Shown: piece by piece, positions 21,892-30,668 of the stretch
How the letters are laid out: each line of letters starts with the position of its first letter
Numbering within the stretch: position 1 is the first letter of the stretch
Assembly: GCA_002811645.1 (NCBI GenBank)
Contig: PDIP01000039.1
Location: forward strand, 154,911 to 218,910
DNA from: Corallochytrium limacisporum
Lineage: Eukaryota > Opisthokonta
Direction of reading: 5' to 3'
Length of the DNA stretch: 64,000 nt
Notes under the pieces: model-generated
Databases searched by the model: none
Seen by the model: the letters and a program-made list of their open reading frames with translations, nothing else
What the model was told of the DNA's origin: nothing
Translations under genes and position numbers: made by a program

Positions 21892-23275
21892 GGCAATCTA
21901 TCTGAATATGTTCAGTTCTGCTACTGGTCTGGATGTTTCAGAGTTTCTGATGAAGCAATTTCATTGTTCTACCCGCAGAATCACGTCGGAAACACATATA
22001 TCGTCCTTGAAGCTCACCAATTCTCCGCCAACCGAATACCCATCGACCCATATGTACTTTCAAGCAATACCCCCCCCCCCAACCTCAACCCAGGCGTTTG
22101 CACCCTCGCGCTTCGCAAAATAGATGTAACCCTAATCCATCATCAAACCTTAACGATCTTTCCCAGGACGGCACGGTTCTCGGCAGCCATAAAACAGTCG
22201 TGACCGGAACGGGTTCGGCAGACCCATCACTTCTTGCCAAAGTCTAATTATTTTGCGCCTTCGCTTGTGGCCAAAATGTTTGTGCGCTAAGAAAGCAAAT
22301 ACAACTATCTCTTGTCGCGGGGGTGTCTATGAGAGTGGCGAGGGCTTCCGCTATGTGATGTCACAGGCGAATGGTGGCTGTTGCTCCGCCGGCGGGTCTG
22401 TGGTTGGTCCGCCGCTTATTCTGAAGCGTACACAAATGACTCTTGGTCAGGTGCTAGACAGAGATTAATCAACCCATAAAGAAGATTGACTGCACTTGCA
22501 AAGCCCTTTGGCTCTGTACCGTCCTCTCCATTGGAGCAAGGCATCCACACATTTTACTACCGTAACCGATTGCTTGTAGTGGAGCCTTGGCCGTCCAGAG
22601 ATGGGATAGATGGCGAGCTAAGAACACAGGATGACCGCCCCCCTTCCTTTGTTTCAGCCCGGGTTGGTGGTCCCCGGGTTTTACACTTTGTTTTTGTTTT
22701 GCCTTGTTTGTTGTTTCCCTTCCCCGGTGTAGGAGAACTCCGAACCCACCCGTGAAAATCTGTGCCACTTGGGGCACACTGACTCAGCGAGTGGCTCACC
22801 CCGTCCGTGGCGCTTCGTGCACACACCCGAGGGTTAGAGTGCGGCAAGCATAAACGGAGAGATGGGACGTGTACGACTTATATACATAAATAACTAAATC
22901 TAATCGGTACATGTCCCAAAGGTGTCATGACGAAGGCGATCCACAGTGGGAACTTTTGTCCTCTGCTTCGAGCTTCCTCCGCTGCCTTCACAATCAAAGT
23001 TAGGGGAAGAAAGCTGGGGTCTCCCGTCTCTCCACAAAGTGAGTTTTGTTATGGAGCGCGGCTTGATTGCCGAAGTTTGGGAAACCGGTTTGTTCGGCTC
23101 TAGAGTGTGGATAAGTCGTGTCGCTGCTATCGAATGGACAGGGATGGTACCTGATGATCTACAATGCGGATGTTTTTCGAAACCTTTGTGCAGTTCATTT
23201 GTGTCCGCAACGAAAAAGGCTCGGGAAGCTGACCGATCGCAGTATACGACCACCGGGCAAAACAATAGATACAAT
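21892..23275. other. divergent 5' region of EXOSC4 and V-ATPase H
   Basis: 1.4 kb with no recognised gene. It carries a C-run at 22071-22080 and the sequence GTACTTTCAAGCAATAC at about 22050-22067, a degenerate relative of the recurring GTAC palindrome with the wrong spacing. The V-ATPase frame remains open back to about 22946, but that part encodes nothing family-like. Confidence 0.6.
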
Positions 23276-24718
23276 ATGAGTACTCTTTTGCGTCGCAACT
23301 CTGTTGAGGATGCGGAAGTTGCTGTTCGCAGTGCAGGTCTGCGCGCACAGTCTCGCAACATTCGTTTAACAGATATTCCATGGGATAGCTATGCCAACAG
23401 CAACATAATCAGTCGGGAGGATGCGGAGAACATTAAAATGATCGACAAACTGGATGTCGATAGGCAAAAGCGTCTGTTTGAGAAGCAGGCGTCCGTATAT
23501 GCACGCTTGTTTATGAGTCTGCTCACGAAGGTTAACAAAGAGAGCGTTATTCAGTATGTACTTACCATGCTCGACGATATTCTAGCGGAAGGCAAAGCAT
23601 GCGTGAGGGCTTTTCTGCAGATGCGTGATCAGAACTCCAGCCTGCCCTACCAGCCGATGTTTGATCTGATGAAGCGCAATGACGTGTATACCAAACACAC
23701 TGCGGCCAAGGTAATCTCTGAAATGATGGAGTTCGACAATGATGGTATGGCTGAGGAAGATCAACAGTTCTACTTGTCTTGGATCAGTGAGCACTTGCGC
23801 CAGCGGGATGAGCAACAGGTTCAAGAGGTTGTGATGTGTCTACAGCACCTTCTTCGCAAGGACTCATACCGTGTACTTTTTGCTAAGGGCACCCGTGGTG
23901 TTGAGACCCTTCTCGACGTTCTCACCAACCGGAAACCAAACTTCCAGATGCAGTACCAACTTCTGTTCTGCCTATGGCTCCTCTCCTTCAACAAAGAGGT
24001 TGTCAAGTACCTAGAGGGCACTCCCATTGTCTCTCGTTTGGCTGACATTCTCCGTAGCTCATCAAAGGAAAAAGTGTCACGCATTGCTCTGAGCATTTGT
24101 CGCAACCTCCTCGAGAAGAGTCAGAGCGAGGAGCCTCGCCTGCGCCGGAAGCGTGGAGACACTGAGGCCGATCAGATTGCTGTTAAGATGCTGAATGCCA
24201 AGATTTTGCACACCGTCCGCACCATGGAAACTCGTCAGTGGGCCGACGAAGATGTCCCCGATGATCTGGAGGCCATCCGCACGAAACTTGAAGATGCCTT
24301 GGAGGCTATGACAAGCTTTGATCTTTACGCTGCTGAAGTCCGCAGTGGACGACTGGAATGGTCTCCTGTTCACCGCAGCGAGAAATTCTGGTATGAGAAT
24401 GTCGAACTGTTCAACGAGAAGAGCCATGAGCTTCTGAAATTGCTGATTGAAGTTGTTAGCACATCCGACGACCCCACGGTGCTGGCTGTTGGCTGCCATG
24501 ACCTGGGTGAATACGTGCGCCACTATCCGTTCGGTAAGAAGGCTTTGGACGAACTAGGTGGTAAGGACACCATCATGGCCCTGATGAATCACTCCGACAC
24601 GGCTGTCCGCTATGAGGCTCTTCTTGCCATCCAAAAGATGATGCTCAACAATTGGGAAGTGACCGGAAAAATGGCCGAGGGTGTGGTCAAGGGCATTGTC
24701 GGCGTGAAGTCATCGTAA
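23276..24718 (+). CDS. ATP6V1H: V-type proton ATPase subunit H
   Basis: A 480-residue protein, matching the normal length of subunit H (Vma13). This armadillo/HEAT-repeat protein clamps the V1 sector to V0 and is needed for ATP-driven proton pumping at vacuoles, endosomes and contractile vacuoles. The N-terminus (RLTDIPWDSYANSNIISRED) and the central and C-terminal helical repeats (ILHTVRTMETRQWADEDVPDD, HRSEKFWYENVELFNEK, GCHDLGEYVRHYP, MNHSDTAVRYEALLAIQKMM) are family hallmarks. I place the start at the ATG at 23276 (MSTLLRRNS) because family similarity begins right after it, although the frame is open about 110 codons further upstream. It converges on EXOSC8 with a 169-bp gap. Confidence 0.96.
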   Translation: MSTLLRRNSVEDAEVAVRSAGLRAQSRNIRLTDIPWDSYANSNIISREDAENIKMIDKLDVDRQKRLFEKQASVYARLFMSLLTKVNKESVIQYVLTMLDDILAEGKACVRAFLQMRDQNSSLPYQPMFDLMKRNDVYTKHTAAKVISEMMEFDNDGMAEEDQQFYLSWISEHLRQRDEQQVQEVVMCLQHLLRKDSYRVLFAKGTRGVETLLDVLTNRKPNFQMQYQLLFCLWLLSFNKEVVKYLEGTPIVSRLADILRSSSKEKVSRIALSICRNLLEKSQSEEPRLRRKRGDTEADQIAVKMLNAKILHTVRTMETRQWADEDVPDDLEAIRTKLEDALEAMTSFDLYAAEVRSGRLEWSPVHRSEKFWYENVELFNEKSHELLKLLIEVVSTSDDPTVLAVGCHDLGEYVRHYPFGKKALDELGGKDTIMALMNHSDTAVRYEALLAIQKMMLNNWEVTGKMAEGVVKGIVGVKSS

Positions 24719-24887
24719 GTCTCATCTCTGTTCCTCATATTCGTATAACTCCTGAAAACATTCGGCGGATGTAATCCCGCCTCACTCGTGTACATAAGAA
24801 TGGATCTCGTTGCGAGGACTTGCACCTCAATCCAATAGAAATCGTAAACTTGCAGAATTTATAGCTATGATACTGTACTGATTTAGT

Positions 24888-25751
24888 CTAGGTTTCTGGC
24901 TGCTTTGCATCGGCCACTCTCTTACGCAGCTCGATACGCAGATTGGCAACCGTTCTTCGGAGGTCTTCGCGGCCAACCTGACTAGCCATGGAAATCTGTT
25001 CGAAGGCTATCGTCTCATTATTGTCATCTAGAACGTAGGTGTGATGCCCACCCGCAGCATCCTCTTCTTCATATGTAGGGTCGAACAAAACGGTGTGATC
25101 GTCCCAGATGCGAAAAGTCACCGCTAGTGGACATCGCTTCAGCAAGTTGGAAGCCGATGTCGCTGTTCCAGTCCTCTGGAAAACACCGTCAACAATGTCT
25201 ACAGACGGTAGAGCTAGATTAAGTAGAGCAGCACTGGCAGCAAGGAAAGCTGCATCGCATACATTTCCTGCATCGTTCAAAACCATGAGATCCACACTAA
25301 TTATCCACTGCGCTCCGCAGTCTTCTAGGACAAGCTTCGAGTAGTCCAAAGTGTCTGGATTGCAATAGCTTTCCTGCAAAAGTCTGCTTAGCGATTGTGC
25401 ATCATCAGGAGGTATACCAGGTGCAATATCTGGCCGGCAGAGAGGTGTATACTCCAGGTTGATGACCACAGACTCTGGTTCAGGAAGATTTCCCTCATCT
25501 GCTCCTGGAAACTCCGCGATCTGACAGGTCACCCCACAGACAACAAGCGTGCTTCCCAGTCTTACCAACGCGCTTGCTTCTGCACTGCCCCCGAGTCCAT
25601 TAACTTCTATTACTATGTGTCTATATTCCAGGAAGCTACGTCCATCGGTCCGTTTGTTACTGTCAATGAACCGCTGCACAAATCTGCGAGGGTGTACCCG
25701 ACGGAAAACCTCAATTCGGGTTTCCGAGTCCTGCTGATCAGTATTCGCCAT
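24888..25751 (-). CDS. EXOSC8: exosome core subunit Rrp43 (EXOSC8)
   Basis: A 287-residue RNase PH-like protein. The segment FVQRFIDSNKRTDGRSFLEYR followed by ASALVRLGSTLVVCGV matches the exosome ring family. The mid-region LEYTPLCRPDIAPGIPPDDAQ and the C-terminal FDPTYEEEDAA match the Rrp43/EXOSC8 branch (LPPLCSSRFRSGPP and DPTGEEE in the human protein). Like other eukaryotic ring members it is expected to be catalytically inactive and structural. It lies head-to-head with phosphofructokinase across 794 bp. Rrp42 and Rrp45 are the alternative assignments; the PLC and EEE signatures favour Rrp43. Confidence 0.9.
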   Translation of the reverse strand: MANTDQQDSETRIEVFRRVHPRRFVQRFIDSNKRTDGRSFLEYRHIVIEVNGLGGSAEASALVRLGSTLVVCGVTCQIAEFPGADEGNLPEPESVVINLEYTPLCRPDIAPGIPPDDAQSLSRLLQESYCNPDTLDYSKLVLEDCGAQWIISVDLMVLNDAGNVCDAAFLAASAALLNLALPSVDIVDGVFQRTGTATSASNLLKRCPLAVTFRIWDDHTVLFDPTYEEEDAAGGHHTYVLDDNNETIAFEQISMASQVGREDLRRTVANLRIELRKRVADAKQPET

Positions 25752-26545
25752 GTTGAAAGTTCATACAGAGCTACATATCACCTACATTTTCTCATTGCGA
25801 TCGGTACAGAAACGAATGCTTCAGCTGTTTGGACGGAATATGGACATGTGCGCATTAAACTACCCTGGCGCGCGGTCCGAGCAGACCCCGTGCGGCCTCC
25901 CCCCTCAACACCTCCACCACCCCAGCTTCCAGCGGGGTCGTCCCTATAGTCCCAGTAGGCCGCTTCTGACGTGTGGTACATTGTGTACTAGGAAATTTCG
26001 ACTCGAGTTCCTCCCCCCTCAACGAAAATGTACCAGAGACTAACGGGGTGGTATAACCCCGCGGCGAAAAAGCCACTTTAGCGCTTGCAAACTTAAGGTT
26101 GGGAGCGGGCGGGTCTGTGGAACCGGCCCGGGTCGGAATGCCCCCTTCGCTGGGCAGTAAGGTTAGCCCCTAGCTAAACCGCAACAACAAAAAGGAAGCA
26201 GATTTCCATAGTGCCGGGGCCCAACCTGGACAGGCGACAGACAGTAGTGCTTTAATGGGGGGGAGGGGAGCGCAGAGAAGGAAAGGAGATGTTGGGCGAA
26301 CGCCTATTGGTGGTCTTTCTTTTCTTTCAGAGTCCCTACGGTCCTTATTGTGATACGTCATGCTGGATCTAGAGATGGGCGGTGCCGGTTGTTTGGGGTC
26401 CATCGTGATCGTTTCGCGACTGGAATTGTCATGTATTGTCGTCGGAGCTGACCTACTTAAGCTTAGAAGGTGTCAGGGAATGTGAAGCAAAGATCATGCT
26501 GGTAGAGATGTTTCTCGGTAGTCATCAGTAGAACCGTATTAAACC
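25752..26545. other. divergent 5' region of EXOSC8 and phosphofructokinase
   Basis: 794 bp without a gene. It contains one copy of the recurring GTAC palindrome at 25976-25988 and a G-run near 26257-26267. Confidence 0.65.
25976..25988. promoter_or_regulatory. GTAC-N5-GTAC palindrome (GTACATTGTGTAC)
   Basis: Member of the recurring intergenic motif family, 225 bp upstream of the EXOSC8 start codon. Function is inferred only from recurrence and placement. Confidence 0.45.
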
Positions 26546-28927
26546 ATGAGCAAGGGAAGCGTGGCTATCTTCACCTCTGGTGGTGATGCTCAGGGCATGA
26601 ACGCGGCAGTTCGCAGCGCCGCCCTCACTGCTCTATCCCATGGCGTGGAAGTGTATGTCGTGCGTGAGGGGTACCAGGGACTTGTAGATGACATCATTGA
26701 GCCTGTCGAGTGGGACGACTATTATGGTGTGATCGGTAAGGGAGGCACCGTAATCGGAACTGCTCGTTGTGAAGAATTCCGCCATCGTTCAGGTCGTATG
26801 AAAGCAGCAATGCACTTGGTTAACCGCGGCATCAATAAGCTTGTTATTGTTGGTGGTGATGGTTCTCTGACTGGTGCGGATATCTTCCGCCAAGAATGGA
26901 GTGGTCTCTTGGAAGAGCTTCATGAGAACGGGCTCATTACTGAAAATCAGAGGGAAACCTTTACACATTTGCATATGTGCGGTCTGGTTGGATCCATTGA
27001 CAACGATATGTGTGGTACCGATCTGACCATTGGTGCCAACAGTGCTTTGCATCGAATTCAGGAGGCCGTCGATGCCATTTACTCCACAGCTGCGTCTCAT
27101 CAGCGCAGCTTTGTTCTGGAGGTTATGGGACGCAACTGTGGCTATCTCGCTCTTACTGCTGCGATTGCCAACGGTGCTGATTTTGTGTTAATCCCTGAAT
27201 CCCCGCCGGACACGGAAGACTGGGCGGAAATGATGTGCCAGCAGGTGCAAAAGGGCCGCGCCTCCGGACGTCGCATGTCCCTGGTCATTATGGCAGAGGG
27301 TGCTGTCGATATTAAAGGCAACCGTATCGATGCAAATATGGTTAAGGCCGCTTTGGAAGATCGTCTGGGTCACGACACTAGGATCACTATTCTGGGTCAT
27401 GTGCAGCGCGGTGGCCGTCCTACTGCTGTGGATCGCATGATTGCGACCGAAATGGCTTTCGAAGCTGTGAAAACAGTTCTGCAATCAAAGCCCGGAGATC
27501 CCGCTTGTTTCATCGGTATGGACAATATCGAAATGGTGAAGCGTGACCTTAAGAGCAACGTTGCTTTAACTAAGGCCGTAAACCAGGCTATGAAGGAGTT
27601 GGATTTTAAGAAGGCCGTTGAGCTACGTGGTCCTGCATTCAAGGATGATCTCAATATACTTGTGCAGGTAAACGGAGTAAGCCAGCCGGGAGACGTAGAT
27701 ACTATCCACAACCATCTCGGGGCCCAACGGTCATCCAACGTCAACGTTGCAAGCACCGTTCAGTTCCTGAATGCCGATGGTCAGGAAGATCACAAGTTCA
27801 GAGTCGGTATCATCTGTTGTGGCGCACCGGCCGCTGGCATGAACTCTGCCATTCGTGGTGCTGTGCGCATGGCACTTCAGGAGGGCATGGAGGTGTACGG
27901 TATCCGTGACGGTTACTCGGGCCTTGCCGATGGGCAAATTGAACAAATGGATTGGAAGAGTGTGGAAGGTTGGGTGAATCGTGGTGGTTGTGACCTTGGT
28001 ACCAACCGGGATCTGCCGAAGCCAATCATGTTTGATATTGCTGAAAACATCAGCCGTCATGGTATCAATGGTTTAATTATCATTGGTGGGTTTGAAGCCT
28101 ATGAAGGTGCTTTGCAGATCCTCCGTGCTCGTGAGCAGTACCATCCGCTCACCATTCCCATTGTCTGCATTCCTGCCACGATCTCCAACAATGTACCAGG
28201 TACAGAGTTCAGCCTGGGTTCTGACACTGCCCTGAATGCCATCATGGACGCAGGTGACCGTATTCGTCTCAGTGCCAGTGCATCCCGGCGTCGTGTGTTC
28301 TTTGTTGAAACCCACGGAGGCTACTGCGGCTATCTGGCTACGACTGGAGCCGTAGTTACCGGAGCAGAACGCGCGTACACGTGGGAAGAAGGTGTGAACA
28401 TCCGTATGCTGCTGACCGATCTCGAACACTGCATCTCTCGTTTTGATGAAGGCAGCGACTGCGCCATCTACCTGCGCAATGAGAAGTGTTCAACTGCGTA
28501 TACAATCGACTTCATGCATAAGCTTTTCGAAGCCGAGGCTGCGAAAAGATTCACCGCTCGTTACAATGTCCTTGGTCATCTCCAGCAGGGTGGCCGACCT
28601 TCTACTCTTGACCGTGAACGCGGTACCAAGATCAGTGTCAAGGCCGTGCAGTGGATGAAGGAACGCTGTCTGCACCACTACGAAGGCTTCAAGAACCAGA
28701 AGGTCAAGGTGACTTGCAAGGGAGAGGAGGCTGCTGTCATGGCCGGTTTCATTGGCAACGGCATTCGCTTCACAAACCTGGAAGACTGTGCGCGTCGCAC
28801 AGACTTCAAGCACCGCATTCCCAAGGATCATTGGTGGCGCCGATACGAACCCATGATCCGGATGCTTGCAAAGTACCAAGCCCTGTCGGGCAAGGAACGC
28901 CGCTCATCTCTGGCTTTCTTGGAGTAA
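26546..28927 (+). CDS. PFK: ATP-dependent 6-phosphofructokinase, tandem eukaryotic type
   Basis: This 793-residue protein holds two tandem PFK domains, the animal/fungal architecture, catalysing the committed step of glycolysis (fructose 6-phosphate to fructose 1,6-bisphosphate) in the cytosol. The N-terminal half carries the ATP-site SGGDAQGMNAAVR (residues 11-23), GGDGS (103-107), the catalytic SIDND (150-154) and EVMGRNCGYLAL. The C-terminal half starts near residue 415 with ICCGAPAAGMNSAIRGAVR and has lost catalytic residues (IPATISNNVPGTEFS in place of the SIDND region), as expected for a regulatory half. The start is the first ATG (AACC before ATG). It is shorter than yeast PFK subunits because it lacks their N-terminal extension. 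It converges on the rhodanese gene, 103 bp apart. Confidence 0.97.
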   Translation: MSKGSVAIFTSGGDAQGMNAAVRSAALTALSHGVEVYVVREGYQGLVDDIIEPVEWDDYYGVIGKGGTVIGTARCEEFRHRSGRMKAAMHLVNRGINKLVIVGGDGSLTGADIFRQEWSGLLEELHENGLITENQRETFTHLHMCGLVGSIDNDMCGTDLTIGANSALHRIQEAVDAIYSTAASHQRSFVLEVMGRNCGYLALTAAIANGADFVLIPESPPDTEDWAEMMCQQVQKGRASGRRMSLVIMAEGAVDIKGNRIDANMVKAALEDRLGHDTRITILGHVQRGGRPTAVDRMIATEMAFEAVKTVLQSKPGDPACFIGMDNIEMVKRDLKSNVALTKAVNQAMKELDFKKAVELRGPAFKDDLNILVQVNGVSQPGDVDTIHNHLGAQRSSNVNVASTVQFLNADGQEDHKFRVGIICCGAPAAGMNSAIRGAVRMALQEGMEVYGIRDGYSGLADGQIEQMDWKSVEGWVNRGGCDLGTNRDLPKPIMFDIAENISRHGINGLIIIGGFEAYEGALQILRAREQYHPLTIPIVCIPATISNNVPGTEFSLGSDTALNAIMDAGDRIRLSASASRRRVFFVETHGGYCGYLATTGAVVTGAERAYTWEEGVNIRMLLTDLEHCISRFDEGSDCAIYLRNEKCSTAYTIDFMHKLFEAEAAKRFTARYNVLGHLQQGGRPSTLDRERGTKISVKAVQWMKERCLHHYEGFKNQKVKVTCKGEEAAVMAGFIGNGIRFTNLEDCARRTDFKHRIPKDHWWRRYEPMIRMLAKYQALSGKERRSSLAFLE

Positions 28928-29030
28928 AATGAAACAGACAGAAGGGCTCCGCACACGCAGCACTGCCTTTGTACTACTACATGCAACTACGCACTCTATT
29001 TGTTAACAACTATATGTGTTGGCAGCCTAC

Positions 29031-29663
29031 TCATTGGGGATGCCTCTCAGACCACGCCAACCAGCTGCCGGTGAAATTCTTGACATTTACGAATCCCTTG
29101 TCAACCAGAGCCAGTCGGGCCTTCTCGCTCCGCTTACCACTGCGACAGTACACAACTATATTGTCGTCCTTCTCGAGCTGTCCATGAAGTTGCTCTGTGT
29201 ACTTTTTCTTGAGATCCGCGGCATTAAGGTCGACGACATCGCCCAGAGGAACATTTTCTGCTTTTGGAATAGCGCCAGCAGCAAACTCATCTGGCTCCCG
29301 GACGTCAATGAAATGGAAGTCGACCTCTGCACCCTTCGACTTAATGAGCTTCTCCACGGTCTCAATGTCAATGTGCAGATTATCATCCCGATCGAAGAAG
29401 TCCTGCCAGTCCTCACTTCCTGTGCTGTATGCGAATTGCTGAGGAGTCCAACGCTGGTACTGCAAGGGACGCAAACGAGCAGTCACTGCTGGGGTCATCA
29501 GCATGGGCTGAGACAGTATGCGGTATGCGTGACGTGCAAAAATAGTCTGGTTCCTGACCACAGGGCGCAGAGCACCCAGCGGCCTCAGCCTTGTAAGCAT
29601 TCGCAAAGCGGACATTGTTGATATATCTTGGGTTGATCTCCTTGGTATGGTTGTCTGTTTCAT
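29031..29663 (-). CDS. mitochondrial-type single-domain rhodanese
   Basis: A 210-residue protein with one rhodanese domain at about residues 97-208. The active-site loop is YCRSGKRSEKA with nucleophilic Cys173, which would carry the persulfide; other family marks are HFIDVREPDEFAAGAIPKAENVPLG. Residues 1-80 are Arg-rich and almost free of acidic residues, typical of a mitochondrial presequence; a start at Met17 (29615) is also plausible. The six-residue CRSGKR loop fits sulfurtransferases rather than Cdc25-type phosphatases. Single-domain proteins of this sort act in sulfide oxidation or sulfur relay; the precise role cannot be read here. It is head-to-head with UFC1. Confidence 0.9.
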   Translation of the reverse strand: MKQTTIPRRSTQDISTMSALRMLTRLRPLGALRPVVRNQTIFARHAYRILSQPMLMTPAVTARLRPLQYQRWTPQQFAYSTGSEDWQDFFDRDDNLHIDIETVEKLIKSKGAEVDFHFIDVREPDEFAAGAIPKAENVPLGDVVDLNAADLKKKYTEQLHGQLEKDDNIVVYCRSGKRSEKARLALVDKGFVNVKNFTGSWLAWSERHPQ

Positions 29664-30079
29664 ATGTGCAATCTAAATTAGGCTTTGACATAAACACCTT
29701 CATTGGGTAACAGCACACAGGTGCACTGGGAGCCCACCAAGTCGACAAACTCAGTTGCAGTCTACAAAGGATGGGAAACCCGCTCCCGTACGGGCCCCGT
29801 GACGAGTACGTGTTTGTGTGTGTGTGTGTGTGCTTTTGCTAACCACAGCCCGTCGCAACAATTCCGGTACACTTGAAACCCGGAAGTAAATATACCCGTT
29901 TGTGAACAGTGGGGGCCTAAGTTGAGCAGGGAAAGGGCTTTTTGGTTGTGGGGGGACGGATTGGAGGGTACTTCAGTGGGAACTGTGATCGTGTCGGTCG
30001 TTCCGAATCATTGGCCGGTCGTAAACGTACCACTAACGCCCTGTTTGCAACCATGTGGATGTGACATACAGAAAGGAGT
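29664..30079. other. divergent 5' region of rhodanese gene and UFC1
   Basis: 416 bp with a short GT repeat at 29815-29832 and no gene. GGTACTTCAGTGGGAACT at about 29968 resembles the recurring GTAC motif with one base missing. Confidence 0.6.
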
Positions 30080-30577
30080 ATGGATGCAAACAAGAAGCAG
30101 GAGGTAAAGGAAATCCCTCTCTTGAAAACAAAAGCCGGGCCTTCTGATGCACAGGACTGGGTTACACGCCTTAAGGAAGAGTACGGTGCTTTGATCAAGT
30201 ACATTGAACTGAACAAAGCCAGGAATAATGATTGGTTTAATATAACAAGCACAGAAGACGGACTAAACTGGTCAGGAAAGTGCTGGGTGTACTACAATCA
30301 TCAGAAGTACATGGTAGAGTTCAACTTTGAGATCCCGGCCCTGTATCCTACTGTACCACCGGAGATTAAAGTCGAAAGCTTGGACGGTTTGACAGCGAAA
30401 ATGTACCGGGGAGGCGCCATTTGTCTGAGCGATCACTTCAAACCGCTGTGGAGCCGGAATATTCCACGCTTTGGAATTGCACAGGCCGTAGCTCTGGGCC
30501 TAGGACCATGGATCGCGGTTGAGCTACCCTTGTTGGCGGACAAAAACTTGATCCAGCCAACGACGGAAGAGTCATGA
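30080..30577 (+). CDS. UFC1: UFM1-conjugating enzyme UFC1
   Basis: A 165-residue protein, essentially the full length of human UFC1 (167). It is the E2 enzyme that accepts UFM1 from UBA5 and passes it to targets, mostly at the ER and ribosome. Family marks are clear: IPLLKTKAGP near the N-terminus, WVTRLKEEYGALIKYIE, the UBC-fold core, and TAKMYRGGAICLSDHFKPLW, which contains the catalytic Cys115. The ending GLGPWIAVELPLLADKNLIQ also matches. The start is the first ATG. It converges on KAT14 with only 91 bp between stops, most of it a TG repeat. Confidence 0.98.
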   Translation: MDANKKQEVKEIPLLKTKAGPSDAQDWVTRLKEEYGALIKYIELNKARNNDWFNITSTEDGLNWSGKCWVYYNHQKYMVEFNFEIPALYPTVPPEIKVESLDGLTAKMYRGGAICLSDHFKPLWSRNIPRFGIAQAVALGLGPWIAVELPLLADKNLIQPTTEES

Positions 30578-30619
30578 CAGATGTTCCTGTGAAATATATT
30601 CTGTGTATATGTGTATATG

Positions 30620-30648
30620 TTGTGTGTGTGTGTGTGTGTGTGTGTGTA
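30620..30648. repeat. (TG)n microsatellite in the UFC1-KAT14 3' gap
   Basis: About 29 bases of TG alternation between two convergent stop codons; a (TGTATA)-like stretch precedes it. Confidence 0.95.
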
Positions 30649-30668
30649 AGGAATCGGTGAATTGCAGT

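Noticed and set aside
22946-23275. 110-codon N-terminal extension of V-ATPase subunit H
   Set aside because: Family similarity and normal length begin at the ATG at 23276; the extension opens with GTG.
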